64,000 nt of DNA, from assembly GCA_903835235.1 (NCBI GenBank), contig CAILMF010000054.1, positions 310,001 through 374,000 of the forward strand, written 5' to 3'. A model generated the notes under the pieces. That model was not told the DNA's origin. It was given only the letters and a program-made list of their open reading frames with translations, and made no database searches. Source of the stretch: an uncultured Rhodospirillales bacterium (GTDB lineage: Bacteria > Pseudomonadota > Alphaproteobacteria > Acetobacterales > Acetobacteraceae). The position numbers were made by a program, and so were the translations under genes. Of this stretch, positions 25,579-34,624 are shown in pieces; the first letter of the stretch is position 1, and each line of letters opens with the position of its first letter.

Positions 25579-27381
25579 ATGGCCGAGGCAAAGCGGGCGC
25601 AGGTACAGCCGCGTCCGGGTGGCAAGATTCTGGCGGATGCGCTGGTGGCCCAGGGGTGCAGCCATGTGTTCTGCGTCCCCGGCGAAAGCTACCTGGACCT
25701 GCTGGACGGGCTTTATGCCGTGCGCAACCAGATCCAGCTGGTGACCTGCCGGTTTGAGGCCGGTGCCGTCCACATGGCGGAAGCCCATGCCAAGCTGACC
25801 GGCAAGCCCGGGGTCGCCATCGTCACGCGCGGCCCCGGCGCCTGCCATGCCGCCATCGGGGTGCATGTGGCCTTCCAGGACAGCACACCGCTGGTGCTGC
25901 TGGTCGGGCAGATCCCGTTCGAGGAAACCGACCGCGAGAGCTTCCAGGAGGTCGATTATCGCAAGATGTTCGGTCCGCTGGCCAAGTGGGTCACCCAGAT
26001 CGACGACGCCAAGCGCATTCCGGAACTGATGGCGCATGCCTTCGACGTTGCGACCAGCGGCCGGCCCGGCCCGGTGGTGGTGGCGATCTCGGAGGAGATG
26101 CAGAAGGAACTGGCCTCGGTGCCGGATATCGGCCCGGCGCATGTGCTACCGCCGCACCCGGCGCCGGATGCGCTGCCGCAGTTGATGGCGATGCTGGAGA
26201 AGGCGAAGCGCCCGCTGGCCGTGCTGGGCGGCGGTGCCTGCTGGACCGCCGAGGGCCGCGAGGCGATCCGCGACTGGCTGGTGGGCAACGACATTCCCGT
26301 CGCGGTCAGCTTCCGCCGGCAGGGGTTGTTCGATGGCACCAACGCCAACTTCGTCGGTGACCTGGGCGTTGGCGCGGATGCCACGCTGGTGGCCAAGGCG
26401 CGCGAGAGCGACCTGTTCCTGGCCATCGGCACCCGCATGGGCGAGCCGATCAGCCAGGGGTACACGCTGTTCGACATGGCCGGCGCGACGCCTATCGTGC
26501 AGGTCTATCCGGACCAGGCCGAGATTGGCCGGGTGTACCGCCCGGCGCTGGGGATCGTTTCCGACGTCAACGCCTTCGCCTTCGCCGCCCGCAACATGGA
26601 ACCGCTGCGTCGCCCAGCCTGGAGCAGCTGGACGCGCGAGTTGCGCGCCGCCCGCGTGGCGCAGGCCCAGGCGCCGCAATACGACGGCCCGCTGAACCTG
26701 GCCGTGGCCTTGCAGGAACTGGAGAAGGTGCTGCCGGCGGACACCATCTACACCACCGATGCCGGCAACTTCGCGACCTGGCCGACCCGCTTCATGCATG
26801 TGAAGGAAGGCCAGGACTTCCTTGGCCCGACCAACGGCGCCATGGGCTACGGCGTGCCGGCCGCGATCGGCGCCAAGATCACCGCGCCGGAGCGCACCGT
26901 GGTGTGCTTCGTCGGTGATGGCGGCTTCCTTATGACGGGGCAGGAGCTGGCGACGGCGTTCCATCACTCGGTTGCGCCGATCATCCTGGTGTTCAACAAC
27001 CAGATGTACGGCACCATCCGCATGCATCAGGAAAAGACCTATCCAGGCCGCGTTTCCGGCACTGCGCTGACCAACCCGGACTTCGCCAAGTTCATCGAGG
27101 CCTATGGCGGCCACGGCGAGATCGTGGAGAAGACCGAGGAGCTGGTGCCGGCGGTGAAGCGGGCCATCGCCAGCGGCAAGCCGGCGCTGGTGGAAGTGCG
27201 CACCAACCCTGAGCAGATCACCAACCGCGCCACGGTGGCGCAGTTGCGCGCCCAGGCCGGGGCCGCTGCCGCCCCTGCCGCCGCCGCGGAGCCGGCGCCG
27301 AAGAAGGCCAAGGCGAAGGAACCTGCCCAGGCTGCGCGCGCCGCCACCACCACTCGCAGCGCCACGCCCCGCAAGCGCTGA
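25579..27381 (+). CDS. Thiamine-pyrophosphate-dependent enzyme, acetolactate synthase-like
   Basis: A 600-residue TPP enzyme with the three-domain layout of the acetolactate synthase/oxo-acid decarboxylase family. The catalytic glutamate is Glu60 in CRFEAGAVHMAEA. The central FAD/nucleotide-type domain follows, and the TPP-Mg motif runs from GDG at 446-448 to the FNNQ near 474. It is not obviously IlvB: no small subunit gene is near, and the branched-chain gene ilvD lies 20 kb away. An Ala/Lys-rich tail of about 40 residues after the last domain is unusual. Followed by an aromatic hydroxylase gene. Confidence 0.88.
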   Translation: MAEAKRAQVQPRPGGKILADALVAQGCSHVFCVPGESYLDLLDGLYAVRNQIQLVTCRFEAGAVHMAEAHAKLTGKPGVAIVTRGPGACHAAIGVHVAFQDSTPLVLLVGQIPFEETDRESFQEVDYRKMFGPLAKWVTQIDDAKRIPELMAHAFDVATSGRPGPVVVAISEEMQKELASVPDIGPAHVLPPHPAPDALPQLMAMLEKAKRPLAVLGGGACWTAEGREAIRDWLVGNDIPVAVSFRRQGLFDGTNANFVGDLGVGADATLVAKARESDLFLAIGTRMGEPISQGYTLFDMAGATPIVQVYPDQAEIGRVYRPALGIVSDVNAFAFAARNMEPLRRPAWSSWTRELRAARVAQAQAPQYDGPLNLAVALQELEKVLPADTIYTTDAGNFATWPTRFMHVKEGQDFLGPTNGAMGYGVPAAIGAKITAPERTVVCFVGDGGFLMTGQELATAFHHSVAPIILVFNNQMYGTIRMHQEKTYPGRVSGTALTNPDFAKFIEAYGGHGEIVEKTEELVPAVKRAIASGKPALVEVRTNPEQITNRATVAQLRAQAGAAAAPAAAAEPAPKKAKAKEPAQAARAATTTRSATPRKR

Positions 27382-27549
27382 CGCGGGGGCGGCCGGCGGC
27401 GACGCAGGCCGCCGGGCCGGTTCGCCAACAGGCAGGACCAGGAATGGTCCGGCTGGGCAGGGCGCCTTCCGCAGGGGGGGCGCCCTTGCTTTGGCTCAAG
27501 ATGATCCCTATGCTGATCATATCGAGAGCCGACAGCGCGGAGAACAGCC

Positions 27550-28743
27550 ATGGCCGACCCCATCCTCATCGCCGGTGGCGGTATTGGCGGGCTTTCCACC
27601 GCGCTGGCCCTGGCGGCCAAGGGTTTTCCCAGTGTGGTGCTGGAGAAGGCACCGGAGCTGGGGGAGATCGGCGCCGGCATCCAGCTGGGCCCCAACGCCT
27701 TCCATTGCTTCGACACGCTGGGCGTGGGCGACACCGCCCGCGCCATGGCGGTGTATGTGGACCGGCTGCGGCTGATGGACGCGATGTCGGGCGACGAGAT
27801 CTGCCAGATCGACCTGGGCGAGCGGTTTCGCGCCCGGTTCCGCAACCCCTATGCCGTCATCCATCGTGGCGATCTGCATGGCGTGCTGCTGCAGGGCTGC
27901 CGCGACAACCCGCTGATCGGCCTGCGCACCAGCGCCGAGGTGGTCGGCTACGACCAGGATGAGCGCGGCATCACCGCCCGCCTCGGCAATGGCGAGAGCC
28001 TGCGCGGCCAGTTGCTGGTGGGCGCCGACGGGCTGTGGAGCAAGGTTCGGCGCCAGGTCGTGGGCGATACCAGGCCGCGGGTCAGCGGCCACACCACCTA
28101 TCGCAGCGTCATCCCGGTGGAGCAGATGCCGGAAGACCTGCGTTGGAATGCCGCGACGCTCTGGGCCGGGCCGAAGTGCCACATCGTGCATTACCCGCTG
28201 AGTGGCTGGAAGGTGTTCAACCTGGTGGTCACCTACCACAACGACGCGCCGGAGCCGGTGGCCGGCCTGCCGGTGAGCCATGAGGAAGTGCTGCGCGGCT
28301 TCGGCCACATCCACCCCAAGGCGCAGCAGGTGATCCACATCGGCAGCAACTGGCGACTATGGGTGCTGTGCGACCGCGACCCCGTGGACAATTGGGTGGA
28401 CGGCCGCGCCGTGGTGCTGGGCGACGCCGCGCACCCGACGCTCCAATACATGGCCCAGGGCGCCTGTATGGCCATGGAGGACGCGGTGTGCCTGGCGCAT
28501 GTGCTGGACCAGCACGCCGGCGCCCATGAGACTGCTTTGGAAGCCTATCGCCAGCAGCGTGTGCTGCGCACGGCCCGGGTGCAGTTGCAGAGCCGCGCCA
28601 TCGGCGACCATGTCTACCATCCCGCCGGTGTCCACGCGCAGCTGCGCAATGCCATCATGGCCGCCAAGAGCCAGGACCAGTGGATGGACACGTTGAACTG
28701 GCTCTACGGCAGCAACGGCCTGGCCAGCGACGCGACGGGCTGA
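27550..28743 (+). CDS. FAD-dependent monooxygenase, 3-hydroxybenzoate 6-hydroxylase-like
   Basis: A 397-residue class A flavoprotein monooxygenase. The GGGIGG fingerprint is at 9-14, the DG motif GADGLWSKVRR in the middle and the GD motif VVLGDAAHPTLQYMAQGA near 300. The segment YVDRLRLMDAMSGDEI and FRNPYAVIHRGDLH closely match 3-hydroxybenzoate 6-hydroxylases, which make gentisate. Salicylate hydroxylases are the alternative. Its stop overlaps the start of a MarR regulator (TGATG), a common local control arrangement. No gentisate dioxygenase is in the window. Confidence 0.85.
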   Translation: MADPILIAGGGIGGLSTALALAAKGFPSVVLEKAPELGEIGAGIQLGPNAFHCFDTLGVGDTARAMAVYVDRLRLMDAMSGDEICQIDLGERFRARFRNPYAVIHRGDLHGVLLQGCRDNPLIGLRTSAEVVGYDQDERGITARLGNGESLRGQLLVGADGLWSKVRRQVVGDTRPRVSGHTTYRSVIPVEQMPEDLRWNAATLWAGPKCHIVHYPLSGWKVFNLVVTYHNDAPEPVAGLPVSHEEVLRGFGHIHPKAQQVIHIGSNWRLWVLCDRDPVDNWVDGRAVVLGDAAHPTLQYMAQGACMAMEDAVCLAHVLDQHAGAHETALEAYRQQRVLRTARVQLQSRAIGDHVYHPAGVHAQLRNAIMAAKSQDQWMDTLNWLYGSNGLASDATG

Positions 28744-29213
28744 TGCAGGACCTCCACGCCAAGCCGGGGCACCTGATCCGACGCTGCCAGCAAATCGCGG
28801 TGGCGCTGTTCCTGGAAGCCTGCGCGCCGCAAGACCTGACGCCGATGCAATACGCGCTGCTGAAGGCGGCCGAAGCCGAGCCGGGGCTGGACCAGATCAC
28901 CCTGGCGGGCCTGGTCGCGCTGGACCGTTCCAACGCCGCGCGGCTCTGCGCCGGGCTGGAGGTACGCGGCCTGCTGCAACGGGCGCCGGACCCGCTGGAC
29001 CGGCGGGCGCGGCGGCTGTCCCTCACCCCCGCCGGCGCGGCGCTGCTGCGGGCGGCGGAGCCGGCGGTGGCAGCGGTGCAGCAGGCGCTGCTGGCGCCGC
29101 TGGCGGAGGCCGAGCGGGCGCCCTTCATGGCCGCGCTGGCCGCCATCGCCGCCGCCCATAACGGTGCCTCGCGGGCGCCGCTGCGGCCGGTGGAGGATCA
29201 GCTCCGCGGTTGA
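28743..29213 (+). CDS. MarR family transcriptional regulator
   Basis: A 156-residue winged-helix regulator: N-terminal dimer helix, then TPMQYALLKAAEAEPGLDQITLAGLVALDRSNAARLCAGLE as the helix-turn-helix region (split here only in description), and the beta-wing RAPDPLDRRARRLSLTPAG. Coupled by TGATG to the hydroxybenzoate monooxygenase, so it probably senses the aromatic substrate and controls that gene. Convergent with the small secreted protein gene, overlapping its 3' end by 16 bp. Confidence 0.9.
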   Translation: MQDLHAKPGHLIRRCQQIAVALFLEACAPQDLTPMQYALLKAAEAEPGLDQITLAGLVALDRSNAARLCAGLEVRGLLQRAPDPLDRRARRLSLTPAGAALLRAAEPAVAAVQQALLAPLAEAERAPFMAALAAIAAAHNGASRAPLRPVEDQLRG

Positions 29214-29470
29214 CGCACGGCGCGGGCGACGGCGCGACGCTGGCGAGCATCCATGGCGTCCCAACGCGGGCCGGCCTCGGCCGCGGTGGGGGCAGGGGTG
29301 CCGAAACCGGGCAACAGGCGGGCGTGCTGGCGCGCGTTCATCTCGGCCCAGCTGCGCTCGATCAGTTTCTTGCGGGCGGCGGCCGGGGCGGCGGGGCTGG
29401 TCTGCGCCAGCGCCGGCAGGGCGGCGAGGGGGGCCAGCAGGGCGGCCAGGGTGAAGCTGCGACGGTTCAT
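29198..29470 (-). CDS. Small secreted protein of unknown function
   Basis: A 90-residue protein with a clear signal peptide, MNRRSFTLAALLAPLAALPALAQ, cut after about residue 23. The mature part is helical and basic, with WAEMNARQHARLLPGF and WDAMDARQRRAVARAVR, possibly two copies of a W-x-M-x-A/D-R-Q-x-R motif. No family recognised. The start at 29470 begins with the signal; the longer frame upstream runs through the 24-bp array. Its 3' end overlaps the MarR gene on the other strand. Confidence 0.65.
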   Translation of the reverse strand: MNRRSFTLAALLAPLAALPALAQTSPAAPAAARKKLIERSWAEMNARQHARLLPGFGTPAPTAAEAGPRWDAMDARQRRAVARAVRQPRS

Positions 29471-29646
29471 GCGTGGGTACTCCGGTGATGCGTGAACGCT
29501 TCCGCTCGAAGCGCTCGCCACCTGGCCCTTGGGCCGGCGAGCCGGGGTTGCGCCGTCCGAGGGTTCCGGCGCGGGCGACCTGGCTCTGGGCGAGGCGCCC
29601 TGTTTGCGCTCCACGCGGCCAGGCGGCAACTTAAGCGCCGGTAACG
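29471..29646. other. Non-coding stretch between the small secreted gene and the 24-bp array
   Basis: Together with the following array this makes a 353-bp gap. No start with a good ribosome site opens a gene here. A short inverted repeat (GCGCTCGCC...GGCGAGCC type) lies near 29510-29545. It presumably holds the minus-strand promoter of the secreted protein. Confidence 0.4.
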
Positions 29647-29838
29647 CGCCGCGGGCTGACGCCAACACGCCTCCGCGGGTCATTGCGACGTTGCCCCCCT
29701 GGGCTACCGCCACTTTCCTCCCGCGGGCTAACGCGACCTTCCTCCCGTGGGCTACCGCGACCTTCCTCCCGTGGGCTACCGCCACCGTCCTCCCGCGGGT
29801 TATCGCCACCTTCCTTCCGCGGGCTATCGCCCGACGGC
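29647..29838. repeat. 24-bp tandem array (8 units) spanning the stop codon of ggt copy 2
   Basis: Eight head-to-tail 24-bp units start at 29647 and every 24 bp to 29815. The rightmost unit contains the TAG stop (29826-29824) of the minus-strand gamma-glutamyltransferase gene. Reading on in the same frame, the next units give TAA, TAG, TAG, TAG, TAG, TGA and finally CAG. Units diverge away from the gene, as if the array grew from its 3' end. Confidence 0.93.
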
Positions 29839-31611
29839 ATAGCCCTGCATGCCCCGCGGGTTGGCACCGGCAAAAATCTGGCCATCCGGTTCCAGCCGGG
29901 CGCCGGTCAGGCGGCCTTCGCTCCATTCGCCGCCCATTTCCGCCTTGTGGCCGCGGGCGTTCAGCGCCGCCAGCACCTCCGGCGGGTAGCGGCCTTCGAT
30001 CACCAGCTTGCCCGGGCGGGCGCCGCGGGGCCAGAAGCTGCTGACCCAGTGTTCGCTGTGGAAGCTGGGCATATCGATGGCCTGCTGGATGTTCAGGCCA
30101 TGGTGCAGCATGCGCATCAGCATGGTGGTCTGCCACTGGTCCTGCTGCTCGCCGCCGGGGGTGCCGAAGCTCATCCAGGGCTTGCCGTCGCGCAGCACCA
30201 TGCTGGGGGAAAGCGTGGTGCGCGGGCGCTTGCCGGGCTTCAGGCCGTTGGGCAGCGATTCGTCCAGCCAGAACATCTGGCAGCGCGACCCCAGGCAGAA
30301 GCCCAGCTCCGGAATGGTCGGCGAGGATTGCAGCCAGCCGGCGCTCGGCGTCGCGCTGACCATGTTGCCCCAGCGGTCGATCACATCCACGTGGCAGGTA
30401 TCGCCGCCGGAGGCGCCGAGGCGGGAGACGGTCGGCTCCCCGGTGCCGGCGGCCATGGCCATTTCGGTGCTGCGGCGCACGGCGGCGGCGTAGTCGGTGC
30501 GCGGCGCGATGCCATCGGGGCTGCCCGGGCGGAACTCGTTGTTCGCGGCCTGCCCGATCAGCGCACGGCGGGCGTCGTTGTAGGCGTCGCTCAGCAGCGT
30601 CGCCATCGGCACATCGGTGAAGTTGGGGTCGCCATAGAAGGCTTCGCGGTCGGCGAAGGCAAGCTTCTGCGTTTCCACCACGGTGTGGATGAACTGCTCG
30701 CCCATCGGGTCCATGGCGCCGAGGTCGAAGCCCTTCAGCAGCGCGAGCGTTTGCAGCAGGGCAGGGCCCTGGCTCCAGGGGCCGCACTTCAGCACGGTGT
30801 GGCCGTGGTAGTCGTAGGTCAGCGGCGCTTCCACGCTGGCGCGCCAGCCGGCCATGTCATGTGCCGTCAGCAGGCTGGTGTGGCGGCGGCCAGAGGTGTC
30901 CAGCGCCGCGAACTCGCGGCCGAACCTGTCCACCGCCTCGGCGACGAAGCCATTGTACCAGGCGTTGCGCGCGGCCTCGATCTGCGCGTCACGGTCGCCG
31001 CCGACGGCCTCGGCCTCGCGGAGCACGCGCTCATACGTGTCGGCCAGCCAGGGGTTGGTGTAGAGCTTGCCGGGCCGGGGGCCGCCTTCGCGCAGCCACA
31101 GCGCGGCGCTGGTCGGCCAGGCGGTCTCGAACAGCGGGCGCACCGTCTCGATGGTGGCGCAGATGCGCGGCACCACATGGGCGCCGTTGCGGGCGTAGCC
31201 GATGGCGTATTCCAGCACGTCGCGGATCCGCCAGGTGCCGTGTTCCAGCAGCATCCGCGCCCAGGCGTCGAAGGCGCCGGGAATGGGGGTGCAGAGGAAG
31301 CCGGTGCCGGGGACGATATCCAGCCCCAGCTCGCCCTTCAGCTTCGCCACGCTCATGGCCGCCGGCGCCGGCCCCTGGCCGCAGATCACGCTCTGCGTGC
31401 CGGTCTTGGCGCTGTGCAGGATGATCGGCGCGTCGCCGCCCGGGCCGTTCAGGTGCGGCTCCACGATGTGAAGGGTGAAGCCGGCGGCGCAGGCGGCGTC
31501 GAAGGCGTTGCCGCCGCGCTCCAGCACGGCCATGCCGACCTGGCTGGCCAGCCAATGGGTGGTGGCGACGGCACCGAAGGTGCCGGCGATCTCGGGGCGG
31601 GTGGTGAACAT
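29824..31611 (-). CDS. Gamma-glutamyltransferase family protein (copy 2)
   Basis: A 595-residue Ntn hydrolase, longer than and divergent from copy 1. The predicted nucleophile is Thr405 in GGDTCHVDVIDRWGN. The N-terminal GGNAFDAA and NGPGGDAPII blocks match the family. No signal peptide is seen. It is divergent from a PhnM-like amidohydrolase gene, with 161 bp between starts. Substrate unknown; related proteins act as cephalosporin acylases or gamma-glutamyl hydrolases. Its 3' end runs into an eight-unit 24-bp array. Confidence 0.9.
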   Translation of the reverse strand: MFTTRPEIAGTFGAVATTHWLASQVGMAVLERGGNAFDAACAAGFTLHIVEPHLNGPGGDAPIILHSAKTGTQSVICGQGPAPAAMSVAKLKGELGLDIVPGTGFLCTPIPGAFDAWARMLLEHGTWRIRDVLEYAIGYARNGAHVVPRICATIETVRPLFETAWPTSAALWLREGGPRPGKLYTNPWLADTYERVLREAEAVGGDRDAQIEAARNAWYNGFVAEAVDRFGREFAALDTSGRRHTSLLTAHDMAGWRASVEAPLTYDYHGHTVLKCGPWSQGPALLQTLALLKGFDLGAMDPMGEQFIHTVVETQKLAFADREAFYGDPNFTDVPMATLLSDAYNDARRALIGQAANNEFRPGSPDGIAPRTDYAAAVRRSTEMAMAAGTGEPTVSRLGASGGDTCHVDVIDRWGNMVSATPSAGWLQSSPTIPELGFCLGSRCQMFWLDESLPNGLKPGKRPRTTLSPSMVLRDGKPWMSFGTPGGEQQDQWQTTMLMRMLHHGLNIQQAIDMPSFHSEHWVSSFWPRGARPGKLVIEGRYPPEVLAALNARGHKAEMGGEWSEGRLTGARLEPDGQIFAGANPRGMQGYAVGR

Positions 31612-31772
31612 GGGGCGTTCCTTCGTCTTGTCACTGGCATACCACGAACCGGGGCCTGGGCCAGCCTGGGGCCTGCCATGGAACTGTCATGCAGGCCGCG
31701 GAGGAGGTCAGCGCTTGTCCGGTTGACCGCCGGCGCCCCAGCGGCGAAGCAGGCGGCATAGAGGGACCGGCG

Positions 31773-32906
31773 ATGGACTGGACGATCACCAATGGCAGCG
31801 CCCTGCTGGACGGGCGGCTGCAGCCGGCGGATGTGGCGCTCTCCGGCGGCTGCGTGGCCACGGGGGGCGGCGGCCGGCGGTTGGACGCCTCGGGGCTGCT
31901 GGTGCTGCCGGGCCTGGTGGACATCCACGGCGACGCGCATGAGCGCTGCCTGCAACCGCGGCCGGGCATCAACTTCGCGCCGGATATCGCGCTGCGCGAC
32001 ACGGCGGCGCAACTGCTGGCCAATGGCATCACCACCGCCTTCCTCGGCGTCACGCTGTCCTGGGAACCCGGCCTGCGCTCGCTGGACATGTGGCGGGCGC
32101 TGATGGCGGCGCTGGATGCCGAACGCCCGCGCGCCGCGGCTGATCTGCGGGTGCACCTGCGGTTCGAGGCCTACAACCTGGCGGCGCTGGAGGATGCGTT
32201 GGCGGATATCGCGGCCGGGCGGGTGCATCTGCTGGGCTTCAACGACCATACGCCGAGCATTTTGAAAAAGCTGGCTGAGCCGAAGGAGCTGGCCAAGTAC
32301 GCGGGCCGCGCGGGCATGAAGAACGAGGAATTCGCCGCGCTGACGCATCAGGTGGCGGAATGCGCCCCGGCGGTGCCGGCAGCGCGGGAAAAACTGGCCG
32401 CCGCCGCCCGTGCCGCCGGGCTGCCGATGCTCTCGCATGACGACTACACCGCCGAGGACCGCCACCTGTTCCGCGCGCTCGGCGCCACGATCTGCGAGTT
32501 CCCCACCGCCGAATCCGTCGCCCGCATGGCCGCCGCGGATGGCGAGCCGGTGGTGATGGGCGCGCCGAACGTGGTGCGCGGCGGCAGCCATCTCGGCTGG
32601 GCCAGCGCGGCGCCGCTGGCGGAACAGGGCGTGGTTGCCGTGCTGGCCAGCGACTACCACTGGCCCGCCATGCTGAATGCCGCCTTCGCCATGGTGCGGC
32701 GCGGCGTGCTGGACCTGCCGGCGGCCTGGGCGCTGGTCTCGCTGAACCCGGCGCGGGCCTGCGGGCTGCTGGACCGGGGCGAGCTGGCGGCGGGGCAGCG
32801 CGGCGACGTGGTGCTGGTGGACCCGGCCGGGCCGGGCGTGGTGGCGGTGTTCGCCGGCGGCCGGCTGGCGCATCTCAGCGCCGAGGGTGCTGCACGGCTG
32901 GGGTAG
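31773..32906 (+). CDS. PhnM-like amidohydrolase (second paralog)
   Basis: A 377-residue metal-dependent hydrolase of the PhnM branch, outside the phn operon. The metal motif is PGLVDIHGDAHER (His52, Asp54, His56), differing from HTDN in the operon copy. LSHDDYTAED, APNVVRGGSHLGWASA and LASDYHWPAML are shared with PhnM. It is usually annotated as ribose 1-methylphosphonate triphosphate diphosphatase, but the changed motif suggests another substrate. It is the only gene on this strand between ggt copy 2 and the convergent membrane protein gene. Confidence 0.82.
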   Translation: MDWTITNGSALLDGRLQPADVALSGGCVATGGGGRRLDASGLLVLPGLVDIHGDAHERCLQPRPGINFAPDIALRDTAAQLLANGITTAFLGVTLSWEPGLRSLDMWRALMAALDAERPRAAADLRVHLRFEAYNLAALEDALADIAAGRVHLLGFNDHTPSILKKLAEPKELAKYAGRAGMKNEEFAALTHQVAECAPAVPAAREKLAAAARAAGLPMLSHDDYTAEDRHLFRALGATICEFPTAESVARMAAADGEPVVMGAPNVVRGGSHLGWASAAPLAEQGVVAVLASDYHWPAMLNAAFAMVRRGVLDLPAAWALVSLNPARACGLLDRGELAAGQRGDVVLVDPAGPGVVAVFAGGRLAHLSAEGAARLG

Positions 32907-32912
32907 CGTCGT

Positions 32913-34535
32913 TCAGCCGCCCTCGATGCTCCAGCTGAAGTGGCGCAGGTCCAGCCCGCACAGGCCCTCCAGCCGATGCGCCGCGGCATAGGCGCGCACC
33001 GCGGCGGCGTAGGCCGGCGTGCCCGGCAGGCCGTCCGGCCACAGCGGCGGGTTGAAGGTGGAAATGCCGTTGATCGTCGGCAGCCCGATCACCTCCGCGA
33101 CCAGCATGGCTTCGGTATTGTGGTTGTAGACGTTGTCGACTTCCTCGCCGAAGCGGCTTTCGGTGCGGGCGGCGGTGACGAAGAAGCTGCGGCAGGTGGC
33201 GGGCGGCGGCGGCACGGCACGCAGCCGGGCCAGCTCATGCGGGCGGTCGAGGAAGGTGGGCGCGTAGCCGTTCAACTGCTCCACCAGCAGCAGCGCCACC
33301 AGCAGGCCGAGCGAGAGGCGTGACATCAGCGGCGCGAAGCGCGCCAGCGCCGCCACCGCCAGCAGCGTGACCGGCAGCGCCAGGAAGATCTGGTAGCGCG
33401 CCACCACCCGGGCAGCGCGGGCGCCGGGGAAGGCCTCATACACCAGCCACCAGGCCGAGACCGGGCCGAAGCGCAGCGTCAGCAGCCAGGTCAGCGCCGT
33501 CGCCAGCGCCAGGGCCTTCACCACCACGCCACCCGGCGGCCGCCACAGCGCGGCGGCGAACAGCGCCAGCAGGGCGAGGGGAAAGCCGGTCATCTGCTCG
33601 GACCAGGCGGGCATCTCCGGCCGAAACGCGAAGTTGAGCAGCCGCACCAGCCAGCCCCAGGCAAGGTTGCGCTCGCCGACGTTCAGCATATCCAGCGGAG
33701 AGGGCGTGTATTGCCGCACCATGGTCCAGGCGTGCATGCCGGTCTCCGCTGCCTTCGGCAGGTAGACCAGCAGGAAGGGCAGGTTGAGCAGTGCCGCCAG
33801 CGCGCCCAGCCCGGCCAGGGGCAGCGCCTGCGCGCGCAATGCCCGCCACAGCCCGGCGCGGGCCGGCCGGCCGGCCAGCACCAGCCAGCAGGCCAGCGCC
33901 GCGGTGCAGAAGAACACGAAGTACCAGGCCATGTAGAAGCCGCTGAGCAGCCACACCGCGAAGCCGGCGACGAAGCCCGCGCCCCAGCCCAGCAGCGCGC
34001 GGCGCCGACCGGCCAGCAGCGCCCGCACGGCTTCGGCCAGCAGCAGCGCAAGGCCGGGCGCCAGGGAGACGCAGAACAGCTGCGCATGGCTGGCGCGGAT
34101 GGCCAGGTTGTTGGCCAGCGTGAACAGCGCCGCCGCCAGCAGCGCCCAGCCCAGCCCCAGCCCCAACAGCCGTCGCGCCAGGGCGTGCATGCCCAGGAAG
34201 CCCAGCGCCCGCAGCGCCATGTTCACCAGCTCGCCCGAAAGGAACGGGTCCGCCCCCAGCCCGCGGAACACCACGTGCAGCAGGCCGAAGGCGAGGTAGC
34301 CGTCATTGTAGCCAAGCGTGCCCGGCACCGGCCAGAAATAGGCGGTGCGGTTCCAGGCCTCGGTCCCTCGGAACACGTTGCGCCAGTGTTCCAGGATCGA
34401 GAGTTCGATCACGCCATCGTGGCGGTCCCCCAGCAGCAGGGTGAAGCCGTCCAGGACCTGGCCGCGGAAGAACACGGCCAGGCAGGCGGCGCAGGCCAGG
34501 GCCACCAGCAGGCTGTCGCGCGGGCGATTGGGCAT
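32913..34535 (-). CDS. Multi-pass membrane protein, GT-C glycosyltransferase-like
   Basis: A 540-residue inner-membrane protein with about eleven to thirteen hydrophobic helices. An early charged loop (GDRHDGVIELSILEHW, about 36-51) sits where GT-C glycosyltransferases have their acidic catalytic residues. A soluble C-terminal part of about 120 residues follows. Length and layout suggest a polyprenyl-phosphate sugar transferase or YfhO-like protein. Ends 6 bp from the convergent PhnM-like gene. Opens an accessory block of glycan-type genes running to 41384. Confidence 0.7.
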   Translation of the reverse strand: MPNRPRDSLLVALACAACLAVFFRGQVLDGFTLLLGDRHDGVIELSILEHWRNVFRGTEAWNRTAYFWPVPGTLGYNDGYLAFGLLHVVFRGLGADPFLSGELVNMALRALGFLGMHALARRLLGLGLGWALLAAALFTLANNLAIRASHAQLFCVSLAPGLALLLAEAVRALLAGRRRALLGWGAGFVAGFAVWLLSGFYMAWYFVFFCTAALACWLVLAGRPARAGLWRALRAQALPLAGLGALAALLNLPFLLVYLPKAAETGMHAWTMVRQYTPSPLDMLNVGERNLAWGWLVRLLNFAFRPEMPAWSEQMTGFPLALLALFAAALWRPPGGVVVKALALATALTWLLTLRFGPVSAWWLVYEAFPGARAARVVARYQIFLALPVTLLAVAALARFAPLMSRLSLGLLVALLLVEQLNGYAPTFLDRPHELARLRAVPPPPATCRSFFVTAARTESRFGEEVDNVYNHNTEAMLVAEVIGLPTINGISTFNPPLWPDGLPGTPAYAAAVRAYAAAHRLEGLCGLDLRHFSWSIEGG

Positions 34536-34624
34536 GAGCTTCCCCTAGCCGATTCTCGCCCGGGCGTCATGCAACCTGCCAGTGAAGGCGGCGTTGCGCC
34601 GGCGACGCTCAGGGATTTCAAGCG

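Noticed and set aside
29647-29838. CRISPR array
   Set aside because: Units are directly adjacent, with no unique spacers between repeats, and no cas genes are in the window. The same holds for the other arrays.
29631-29885. 84-residue minus-strand frame with SPREEGR-type repeats
   Set aside because: It is only the translation of the 24-bp array in another frame, with no ribosome site, and it overlaps the end of ggt copy 2.
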